A stretch of DNA of 5,140 bases from Lachnospiraceae bacterium (lineage in GTDB: Bacteria; Bacillota; Clostridia; Lachnospirales; Lachnospiraceae): contig JAEDCX010000096.1 in NCBI GenBank assembly GCA_016293925.1, positions 1-5,140 of the forward strand. Direction: 5' to 3'. This document shows positions 1 through 5,139 of the stretch, one piece after another (the stretch's first letter is position 1; each line of letters begins with the position of its first letter). Below the pieces are notes generated by a model. The model was not told the origin of the DNA. It saw nothing but the letters and a program-made list of their open reading frames with translations, and ran no database searches. A program made the translations under genes and the position numbers.

Positions 1-17
1 TCACACGCGACTTACTC

Positions 18-46
18 ATAATAGCAACTAAGATTGCGAATGTCAA
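18..46 (-). promoter_or_regulatory. Strong extended -10 promoter firing leftward out of the window
   Basis: Read on the minus strand, a perfect -35 box TTGACA (41-46) is followed by a 17-base spacer and the -10 box TATTAT (18-23). The -10 is preceded by TGC, so it also fits the extended -10 pattern TGn. Transcription should start near position 11 and leave the window. An A/T-rich tract lies immediately upstream, as in UP-element promoters. The gene or RNA it serves is outside the window. The match to the sigma-A consensus is seen directly; the strength and target are inferred. Confidence 0.8.
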
Positions 47-80
47 CTGTTTTTTTGCAAAAAATACAAACAATTTTTCA
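47..80 (-). promoter_or_regulatory. A/T-rich tract with TTTTTTGCAAAAAA palindrome, possible UP element
   Basis: This stretch directly upstream of the leftward promoter is almost entirely A and T, in runs. It includes a perfect 14-base palindrome, TTTTTTGCAAAAAA, at 51-64. Phased A- and T-runs just upstream of a -35 box are typical of UP elements bound by the RNA polymerase alpha subunit. The palindrome could alternatively be an operator or just curved DNA. No coding sequence is visible here. Confidence 0.4.
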
Positions 81-87
81 AACATGC

Positions 88-115
88 AAAAAAGCCCCAG
101 AATGCGGGCTTTTTT
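88..115 (-). terminator. Rho-independent terminator after the lipoprotein gene (symmetrical, probably bidirectional)
   Basis: AAAAAAGCCC (88-97) pairs perfectly with GGGCTTTTTT (106-115) around an 8-base loop. On the minus strand the hairpin begins 7 bases after the lipoprotein stop codon and ends in a run of six T. The other strand has the same form, so it could also stop rightward transcription. It closes the leftward gene cluster and insulates it from the strong promoter just downstream. Confidence 0.9.
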
Positions 116-122
116 GATTCAT

Positions 123-857
123 TTACTCCAAGTTAATTGTCAAACTATCCTCTTCCAGTTTCAAAATTAACTGAATTGTGTCGAAATTTTCTGAAATTGT
201 ATCTTCATTTACTTCGATGACCAGAACAAGGTCTTTGGTTTCCCCTGCCGCGAAACTTCCCTTGAATTTGGATAAGTCATCCGACAGCCAGGTTGCCAGC
301 GTATTATTCTGCTTCCCGTGGTTGATAAAAATACGAAATCTGGTATTGATGTCACGGATATTCAATTCCGCCTCCGTCGCCCCCTGATTCGTCACATCAA
401 AGTGGAACAGGATCAGCACTTTCCCTTCCGCAGCATCCATACTGACATACTCATCCGTAGAATGCGACTGCGTAATCTCGTACCCGGCATACTCTATGGA
501 GAATTCCGGATACCCCAGCATCTGTGCCATAGAGCGCACGCCGCCGGATTCTTCCACCTTGTCCGCATCAATGAATCCCGGATCGGAAGGTATCACCGGC
601 TCATCCGGAAGAACATTCTCCTCCACGATGGGAATCTCCGGAATATCCGGCTTCTGATCTGCTTGCGCAAGTTTGTCCGGATCCACAATTCCGGAATTCT
701 TCTGATAGTTCTTATCATATTTCAGCAGAACATCCGCCGCATATTGTACCACCAGTTTATGCTGTTCCTCGGTCATCTCCGGAATTGCCTTTCCGCAGCC
801 GGTCAGCATGCTCCCCACCATACCGAGGAGGAGCAGACTCATCATTCTCTTCTTCAT
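123..857 (-). CDS. Putative secreted lipoprotein with C-terminal beta-rich, Ig-like domain
   Basis: A probable membrane-anchored lipoprotein of 244 residues and unknown function. From the ATG at 855-857 it has a basic start (MKKRM), a hydrophobic stretch and the lipobox LTGC, with the lipidated cysteine at residue 21. A short helical segment follows (about 27-50, containing QYAADVLLKYDKNY). Next comes an acidic, proline-rich linker (about 68-98) and then a beta-strand-rich domain (about 113-244) with alternating hydrophobic residues such as VLILFHFDVTNQG and DLVLVIEV. This C-terminal part recalls the Ig-like domains of DUF4352-type lipoproteins, but that is only a resemblance. An in-frame GTG at 867-869 would add four residues. 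It is disfavoured because the best ribosome-binding match (AGAAAGG) would sit one base from it, against 13 bases from the ATG. The gene lies downstream of the histidine kinase gene, has its own candidate promoter and ends at a terminator. It may be an accessory to, or target of, the two-component system. Confidence 0.85.
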   Translation of the reverse strand: MKKRMMSLLLLGMVGSMLTGCGKAIPEMTEEQHKLVVQYAADVLLKYDKNYQKNSGIVDPDKLAQADQKPDIPEIPIVEENVLPDEPVIPSDPGFIDADKVEESGGVRSMAQMLGYPEFSIEYAGYEITQSHSTDEYVSMDAAEGKVLILFHFDVTNQGATEAELNIRDINTRFRIFINHGKQNNTLATWLSDDLSKFKGSFAAGETKDLVLVIEVNEDTISENFDTIQLILKLEEDSLTINLE

Positions 858-922
858 AGCAATCGCCACGCCTTTCTACCCTGCGCGATCGGATGATCCA
901 TATCGTTAACATCTGTCCGTAT

Positions 923-951
923 ATTATATCACGACAATGATTGCGCGTCCA
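923..951 (-). promoter_or_regulatory. Candidate promoter for the lipoprotein gene, overlapping the kinase 3' end
   Basis: On the minus strand TGGACG (946-951, four of six to TTGACA) is followed by a 17-base spacer and a perfect TATAAT (923-928). The -10 is preceded by TGA, giving an extended -10. The -35 and most of the spacer lie inside the last codons of the histidine kinase gene. The predicted start is near 916, about 60 bases before the lipoprotein ATG. It could allow lipoprotein expression independent of the upstream genes. Confidence 0.6.
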
Positions 952-2419
952 GTTCAAACCAGAATTCCACGCCGTCCTCATAGTTATTGACGCCATACGC
1001 CTGTCCCATGGAATCCTGAATTGCTTTTACAATAGACAGACCGACGCCGCTTCCGCCGTATTCTCTCGTCCTTGCCTTATCCACTTTGTAGAATTTCTCC
1101 CAGATATGCTCCAGGGAATCCTCCGGAATCGGCTGTCCCGTATTGAACACGGAGACCCGCACCTTCTTTGCCACCGTATCCGGTCTGACATCAATCCGGA
1201 TACATCCGGCACCGTCAAGATGGTTCAATGCATTGGAAAAATAATTATTAATCACCTCTTCCACCCTGCTTTCATCCGCCCATACCGGAATCGGTCCCTC
1301 CGGAGTAACGGATACCACAGCCTGATGGTTTTTGATCAGGATATCCGCCGACTGGACATAATTGCGGATCAGCTGCATGATATCAAATTGTTCCAATTGT
1401 ATGACATCATTACCGAATTCCAACCGATTCAGTTCCAGCAGTTTGCAAACCATCCTATTCATTTTCGCCGATTCATCCATGATTACCTCACAGTAGAAAT
1501 CCCTGCTGCTCTCATCATCCCGGACGCATTCCTTTAATCCCTCGGCGTATCCCTGAATCAGTGCAATCGGTGTCTTTAACTCGTGGGAAACATTGCTCAG
1601 GAATTCCCGGCGCATCGCATCAATCTGCTCCTTTTCTGCAATGTCCTTCCGCAGCTGCAGATTCGCCTGCTTCAGTTCGGAGATGGTCTGCTCCAGAACC
1701 TCCGACATGACATTGACATTTCTGCCCAGTTCCCCGATCTCATTGCTGTCCTCCCCGGAATACTTCTCCGTAAAATCCAGATCCGCCATCTTCTTTGAAA
1801 TATCCGACAGTTTTGTGATCGGCTTCGTTATTTTCATCGTGGTAAACCAGATGATCAATGCGCTCACAAACGTAATGCCAAGCCCCGTATACAACAGAAA
1901 CGTATTGGAAATATGCGCACTCTCCGAAATACTCTCCAGCCCCGAGCGAAGCAGAAAAGCATATCCGTTCTCCAGAATGCCCCACATCTCCAGATATTCG
2001 GTCTGAAATCTGGTTTCCGTGGAGCGCTGGACAATATACCGGTCTGTCCTTTTCAGCACTTTTGCCTGCGGATTCGGTTCTGAGACCAGTCCGTATACAT
2101 ATTCCATCAGCTGTTGACGGTCCTTCATGTTGGAGAGAATAGACACTTCCAGTTCGTTCTGGGTATTGATGACCACCACCGAAATATTGTGTTTATTCGC
2201 CACATGAAAAATCTCTTTAACCGCTTTCTCATCCTGCAGTTGTCCGTTTGCGGCCGCCTGATCCACCATCTGGTACAATTTCGTCAGATTCTTCTGCTTT
2301 TTGTTGAGATAATACTTCCCCAGCAGCAAAATGTTCATGAAATAGCAGACCAGAATCGTTCCCGCAGTCAGCAAAATAAAAATGACAGCAAATTGTTTTC
2401 TTATCGAATGCTTATACAT
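929..2419 (-). CDS. Membrane sensor histidine kinase with HAMP domain (two-component system)
   Basis: An inner-membrane sensor kinase of 496 residues that should autophosphorylate on histidine and pass the phosphate to the regulator encoded just upstream. Transmembrane helix 1 spans about residues 10-33. An extracytoplasmic region (about 34-170) may be a PAS/PDC-like sensor fold, followed by helix 2 (about 172-193). HAMP covers about 194-248, then a coiled linker. The HisKA motif SHELKTP places the phosphoacceptor at His279. The ATP-binding domain shows an N-box (NNYFSNALNH, 391-400), a G1-like NTGQP (426-430), an F-box (WEKFYK) and G2 GGSGVGLS (455-462). The G1 box lacks the usual DxGxG aspartate, having Asn426 instead, a form I associate with a clostridial subfamily. 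The stop codon lies 59 bases before the lipoprotein GTG codon (71 before its ATG); the start is 110 bases after the regulator's stop. The nearest strong Shine-Dalgarno (AAAAGGA) is 13 bases from the ATG, longer than usual. The signal sensed cannot be read from the sequence. Confidence 0.95.
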   Translation of the reverse strand: MYKHSIRKQFAVIFILLTAGTILVCYFMNILLLGKYYLNKKQKNLTKLYQMVDQAAANGQLQDEKAVKEIFHVANKHNISVVVINTQNELEVSILSNMKDRQQLMEYVYGLVSEPNPQAKVLKRTDRYIVQRSTETRFQTEYLEMWGILENGYAFLLRSGLESISESAHISNTFLLYTGLGITFVSALIIWFTTMKITKPITKLSDISKKMADLDFTEKYSGEDSNEIGELGRNVNVMSEVLEQTISELKQANLQLRKDIAEKEQIDAMRREFLSNVSHELKTPIALIQGYAEGLKECVRDDESSRDFYCEVIMDESAKMNRMVCKLLELNRLEFGNDVIQLEQFDIMQLIRNYVQSADILIKNHQAVVSVTPEGPIPVWADESRVEEVINNYFSNALNHLDGAGCIRIDVRPDTVAKKVRVSVFNTGQPIPEDSLEHIWEKFYKVDKARTREYGGSGVGLSIVKAIQDSMGQAYGVNNYEDGVEFWFELDAQSLS

Positions 2420-2529
2420 CTTCGCATCAGTATCCTTTTCCTTCTATCCAATCACAGATTACCATCCGATATGCTTTATCATCCGTTTCATATCATCCTG
2501 CTTCCGCCCCCTTCCTTATCTGTGCGAAA
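2420..2529 (-). other. Spacer between regulator and kinase genes: purine-rich, repeated GGATGATA, short leader-like ORFs
   Basis: No terminator hairpin or convincing promoter is visible in this 110-base gap, so readthrough from the regulator gene to the kinase gene is likely. Minus-strand GGATGATA occurs twice (2491-2498 and 2477-2484), with a variant GGATGGTA at 2460-2467 and further GGAT copies near the kinase start. Two very short ORFs have plausible ribosome-binding sites: 2459-2491 (10 codons, MKRMIKHIGW) and 2401-2427 (8 codons, MRRCISIR), the latter overlapping the kinase start out of frame. Their translation is unproven. Confidence 0.35.
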
Positions 2530-3204
2530 TTACACCTCAAACTTATACCCCATGCCCCAGATTGTCTTGATACAGTCTCCCTTTTCACCCATTTTGCTGC
2601 GCAGCTTTTTCACATGCGTATCAATGGTTCTGGCATCCCCGAAATAATCATAATTCCAGACATTGTTCAGAATCTTCTCCCTGGACAGGGCGATACCTGC
2701 GTTTTTGACAAAATAAACAAGCAGTTCAAATTCCTTGTAACTCAGTTCAATCACGCTTCCGTTTATTCTGACTTCATGGGCGGGCATATCGATCACAATG
2801 CCATTGACCTCCAGCACTTCCGATTCATCCTCATTCATGGTACGCCTGAAAATCGCTTCCACCCGTGCTACGAGAATCTTCGGACTGAAGGGTTTGGAGA
2901 TGTATTCATCCACGCCAAGCTGAAAGCCCTTCAGTTCATCGTTTTCATCGGATTTCGCAGTCAGCATGATAATCGGTACTTTCGAATACCGTCGAATCTC
3001 ACGACACGCTTCCCAGCCGTCCATAACCGGCATCATCACATCCAGAATGATCAGATCGATATCCTTTTCCTCCAGGAAAATATCCACGGCCTTCTCACCG
3101 TTCTCTGCCTCAATCACAATGTAATGATTTTTGGTCAAAAAGTCGTTGACCAGTTTCCGCATACGGGCTTCATCATCCACCACAAGAATCTTTCGTTTGT
3201 CCAT
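2530..3204 (-). CDS. OmpR/PhoB-family response regulator
   Basis: A cytoplasmic transcription regulator of 224 residues, the usual length for this family. The N-terminal receiver domain (about 4-120) has the acidic pair Asp10-Asp11, the phosphoacceptor Asp55 in ILDVMMP, Thr82 in LTAKS and Lys104 in SKPF, so all catalytic and switch residues are present. The C-terminal winged helix (about 128-224) has the usual landmarks: LSYKEFELL, the recognition-helix region around TIDTHVKKLRSKM, and the closing wing WGMGYKFEV. The start is well supported by AGAGGAG, 6 bases before the ATG. The gene sits 59 bases after the small membrane-protein gene and 110 bases before the kinase gene, its probable partner. 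No strong promoter of its own is visible, so transcription probably comes from the promoter at 3836-3864. The target genes are unknown; the divergent promoter region and the lipoprotein promoter are reasonable candidates. Confidence 0.96.
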   Translation of the reverse strand: MDKRKILVVDDEARMRKLVNDFLTKNHYIVIEAENGEKAVDIFLEEKDIDLIILDVMMPVMDGWEACREIRRYSKVPIIMLTAKSDENDELKGFQLGVDEYISKPFSPKILVARVEAIFRRTMNEDESEVLEVNGIVIDMPAHEVRINGSVIELSYKEFELLVYFVKNAGIALSREKILNNVWNYDYFGDARTIDTHVKKLRSKMGEKGDCIKTIWGMGYKFEV

Positions 3205-3263
3205 ATTGATCTCCTCTTTCCTTACAGCATATCAGGAATTTGTGTCCTTTGTGTGAAAAGGAT

Positions 3264-3815
3264 TTATTCTTTTTCGGGATTGAGACGCAGCTCCAATTCT
3301 TTCTGACGAACCGTGTCCTCCCGTTCCCGCAATTCCTGTTCCCAGGAGGAGTATTGATTCTCAAGGTTTCGTTTGTAGTTCAATATGTTCGGATTACTGC
3401 TGTTACAGGAGATCAGGATCATGGCAATCATGCCGATACCCAGTATCACACAGGCGAGCACTGCCGTAATATATTTCTGCCGGTCGAAGTTCTTCTTCGC
3501 CGGTCTTCCGCTTTTGATCTGTTCTGATACCGCCACAGGCGCATTCAGGATCCTGCCTGCCGGCACGGGAGGAATCTCCTCCGTAATCCCCTCCATCTCC
3601 TCCAGCCTGCCGCGCATCTCCTTTAGGAAATCCATCCCGACGGGCGTTGTAAAAATATGCTGCTCGATTGCTTTCCGGTATACGTTCAACACTTCCTCCG
3701 GTTTGGAATAATCCAGACGATTCTGAAGCAGTTCTATTTTCTGCGCATCGCCCCTGGCCAATGCCGCATCCTCTTTGCTCTGAAACAAATATCCCTCTAC
3801 GATCAATTCTTCCAT
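3264..3815 (-). CDS. Single-pass membrane protein with C-terminal coiled coil, function unknown
   Basis: A 183-residue protein I cannot assign to a named family. Residues 1-75 are mostly helical and charged. A short Pro/Gly-containing linker (about 80-105) leads to a basic patch (RPAKKNFDRQK, 104-114) and then one hydrophobic helix (about 115-136). Residues 144-178 are rich in Glu, Gln, Arg and Leu and should form a coiled coil. The positive-inside rule predicts the N-terminal domain in the cytoplasm and the coiled coil outside. Cys137 ends the helix within LISC, which looks like a lipobox but is far from the N-terminus. The start is supported by GGAGGG 4 bases before the ATG. It is the first gene after a good promoter and lies 59 bases before the response regulator, so it is probably cotranscribed with the two-component genes. 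A signalling accessory or scaffold role is possible but is inference from context. Confidence 0.85.
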   Translation of the reverse strand: MEELIVEGYLFQSKEDAALARGDAQKIELLQNRLDYSKPEEVLNVYRKAIEQHIFTTPVGMDFLKEMRGRLEEMEGITEEIPPVPAGRILNAPVAVSEQIKSGRPAKKNFDRQKYITAVLACVILGIGMIAMILISCNSSNPNILNYKRNLENQYSSWEQELREREDTVRQKELELRLNPEKE

Positions 3816-3835
3816 ACGACCCTCCGTTTTATTCC

Positions 3836-3864
3836 ATTATATCAGACACCCCCGGAATTGAAAA
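3836..3864 (-). promoter_or_regulatory. Promoter of the leftward membrane-protein/two-component operon
   Basis: On the minus strand TTTTCA (3859-3864, four of six to TTGACA) is followed by a 17-base spacer and a perfect TATAAT (3836-3841) preceded by TGA, making it an extended -10 promoter. Initiation near 3829 would leave a leader of about 13 bases containing the ribosome-binding site. It is back to back with the rightward promoter. Confidence 0.75.
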
Positions 3865-3875
3865 TATCATTGAAA
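3857..3875 (+). repeat. Direct repeat ATTGAAA over the divergent -35 boxes, possible operator
   Basis: ATTGAAA occurs at 3857-3863 and again at 3869-3875, a 12-base period. The first copy overlaps the -35 of the leftward promoter and the second contains the -35 of the rightward promoter. Tandem half-sites of about this period suit dimeric winged-helix regulators such as OmpR-type proteins, whose sites usually repeat every 10-11 bases. Regulation by the neighbouring regulator is inference. Confidence 0.35.
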
Positions 3876-3898
3876 CACTTCTCCGTACATGTTATGAT
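3870..3898 (+). promoter_or_regulatory. Promoter of the HPt-pyridoxal kinase operon
   Basis: TTGAAA (3870-3875, five of six to consensus) is followed by a 17-base spacer and TATGAT (3893-3898, five of six) preceded by TGT, giving an extended -10. Transcription should begin near 3905, leaving a leader of about 27 bases with a GGGGGA ribosome-binding site (3918-3923) 8 bases before the HPt ATG. Its -35 is 5 bp from the -35 of the divergent leftward promoter. Confidence 0.75.
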
Positions 3899-3931
3899 TC
3901 TATCAACACGAATTCACGGGGGATTCTACAT

Positions 3932-4282
3932 ATGAAAAATTCTATTTTTGAAATACTGGAAGACTGGAATTGCGATATTGACACTGCCATGGATCGCTTT
4001 CTGAACAATGAAGAACTGTTTCTCTCCTGTCTGAAGACCTTTTCCCGGGATCCGGAATTTGCAAAACTGAACGACGCAGTACGGACCGAGTCCTACGAGG
4101 AAGCATTTGAATATGCCCATAATCTGAAAGGAGTATCCGGGAATCTCGGACTGACCCCTTTGTACCAGTCTCTGGTTACGATTGTGGAGTCCTTACGCAG
4201 CAAAAACTATCAGAACATCCATATGGAATTGTCCGATGTCAATGAACAATTCTCTTTGTATCAGACCTTTATCGGCGAATAA
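3932..4282 (+). CDS. Stand-alone HPt (histidine phosphotransfer) domain protein
   Basis: A small cytoplasmic protein of 116 residues that should carry a phosphate on histidine between a hybrid kinase and a response regulator. The HPt signature AHNLKGVSGNLGL (62-74) gives His63 as the phosphorylated residue, with the usual following Lys66-Gly67 and the NLG turn. Helices on both sides (about 16-36, 54-70, 74-90 and 94-114) match the four-helix bundle, and the length suits a single-domain HPt. Translation starts at 3932: a promoter and ribosome-binding site lie just upstream, and the in-frame extension to 3668 would overlap the divergent gene and its promoter. The pyridoxal kinase gene follows after 11 bases, so the two should be cotranscribed. 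No hybrid kinase is visible in the window; the neighbouring orthodox kinase and regulator do not need an HPt, so its partners are probably elsewhere. A regulatory role without a classical relay is also possible. Confidence 0.88.
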   Translation: MKNSIFEILEDWNCDIDTAMDRFLNNEELFLSCLKTFSRDPEFAKLNDAVRTESYEEAFEYAHNLKGVSGNLGLTPLYQSLVTIVESLRSKNYQNIHMELSDVNEQFSLYQTFIGE

Positions 4283-4293
4283 GGAGCATCGCT

Positions 4294-5139
4294 ATGACCC
4301 ACAATGTACAGCCCAAAATAGCAATGATCAACGACATCAGCGGTTTCGGCCGGTGTTCCATCACCGTGTCACTGCCTGTCATCTCCCAGCTTCAGGTCCA
4401 GTGTTGTCCGCTTCCCACATCCATTTTCTCCAACCATACCGGATATGACAGCTTCTATATGGAGGATTTCACCCACCAGATGGTTCCGTATATCGAGGAA
4501 TGGCAGAAGCTGAACCTCCATTTCGACGGAATCTGTACCGGTTTTTTAAGCAGTGTGGAACAGATTGACATCGTATCTTCCTTTATCCGTTCTTTCAAAA
4601 CCCGGGATACGATTGTCATTGTGGATCCTGTTATGGGGGACGATGGCGCTCCCTATTCCACTTACACGGATGAGATGTGTCAGAAGATGGTGGAACTGGT
4701 TCGGCATGCCGATATTATCACCCCCAACCTGACAGAAGCCTGCATTCTGACAGGCACCCCCTACCACGCCGGCTGTACTCTCCGGGAGATCCGGCAGATT
4801 GCGGAAAAGCTTGCCGGTCTCGGTCCATCCAGAATCGTCATTACAGGCATTTCCCAGAAGCGATATATTGCCAACCTTGTTTACGTAAAGGATACCGGCT
4901 TCTGCATCCGCAGAACACACTGCATCGGAACAGAGCGCGCCGGTACCGGAGATATTTTCAGTGCCATTATTGCGGCGGACGCCGTGAACCGGGTTCCCTT
5001 TGCCGATTCCGTCAGCAGAGCGTCTGCTTTTATCAAACGCTGTGTGTCCGAATCCATTGCCCGCAACGTACCGGTTACAGACGGCGTATGCTTTGAAGAG
5101 ATCCTGCATACACTGAGACCAAAACGGAACCGCATCTGA
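4294..5139 (+). CDS. pdxY: Pyridoxal/pyridoxamine kinase (PfkB/ribokinase superfamily)
   Basis: A cytoplasmic kinase of 281 residues, about the normal length, that uses ATP to phosphorylate pyridoxal, pyridoxamine or pyridoxine in vitamin B6 salvage, supplying pyridoxal 5'-phosphate. The N-terminal NDISGFGRCS (13-22) is typical of the clostridial pyridoxamine kinase group. PTSIFSNHTG (41-50) and CTGFLSS (81-87) match conserved substrate-side segments. DPVMGDDG (111-118) and NLTE (145-148) are the ATP/metal-side motifs, and AGTGD (216-220) carries the anion hole and the catalytic base Asp220. The start is supported by AGGAG (4282-4286), which overlaps the HPt stop codon and sits 7 bases before the ATG. 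The stop is one base before the window end, so the gene is complete. A thiamine-pathway kinase (ThiD) shares the superfamily, but the N-terminal motifs favour B6. The pdxY versus pdxK symbol is not certain. Pairing with an HPt gene is unusual. Confidence 0.92.
   Translation: MTHNVQPKIAMINDISGFGRCSITVSLPVISQLQVQCCPLPTSIFSNHTGYDSFYMEDFTHQMVPYIEEWQKLNLHFDGICTGFLSSVEQIDIVSSFIRSFKTRDTIVIVDPVMGDDGAPYSTYTDEMCQKMVELVRHADIITPNLTEACILTGTPYHAGCTLREIRQIAEKLAGLGPSRIVITGISQKRYIANLVYVKDTGFCIRRTHCIGTERAGTGDIFSAIIAADAVNRVPFADSVSRASAFIKRCVSESIARNVPVTDGVCFEEILHTLRPKRNRI

Larger units (their letters stand above)
3849..3922. repeat. Imperfect inverted repeat flanking the divergent promoters
   Basis: The left arm CCCCCGGAATT (3849-3859) matches the reverse complement of the right arm AATTCACGGGGG (3911-3922) except for one extra base. 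The left arm lies in the spacer of the leftward promoter; the right arm contains the HPt ribosome-binding site. The left arm is outside both predicted transcripts, so the repeat could act only in DNA, for example as paired operator sites. Chance similarity is possible because the match is mostly a C-run plus GAATT. Confidence 0.3.

Noticed and set aside
1..19. Minus-strand ATG at 17-19 reading MSKSRV off the left edge
   Set aside because: The ATG overlaps the -10 box of the leftward promoter and lies upstream of the predicted transcript start, with no ribosome-binding site.
941..1537. 198-codon plus-strand ORF opposite the histidine kinase gene
   Set aside because: It lies fully antisense to a gene with all kinase motifs, its product has no recognisable domain, and there is no ribosome-binding site or promoter for it.
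929..3204. A phosphorelay joining the local kinase, local regulator and the HPt protein
   Set aside because: The kinase has no receiver domain and the regulator can be phosphorylated directly, so the sequence gives no support for an HPt step between them.
3205..3263. Possible separate promoter for the response regulator
   Set aside because: The only candidate -10 (TGATATGCT on the minus strand) has no acceptable -35 at 16-18 bases, so cotranscription from the upstream gene is simpler.
2614..3306. 230-codon plus-strand ORF opposite the response regulator gene
   Set aside because: Its composition (rich in His, Phe and Ile) is what the complement of the regulator codons produces, and the opposite strand clearly encodes a complete regulator.
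3668..3931. In-frame N-terminal extension of the HPt gene to an ATG at 3668
   Set aside because: It would run through the divergent gene start and both promoters. The ATG at 3932 has a ribosome-binding site and begins exactly where the HPt fold starts.
4546..5109. 187-codon minus-strand ORF within the pyridoxal kinase gene
   Set aside because: The plus strand carries the conserved kinase motifs across the same region, and the antisense product shows no known motif.
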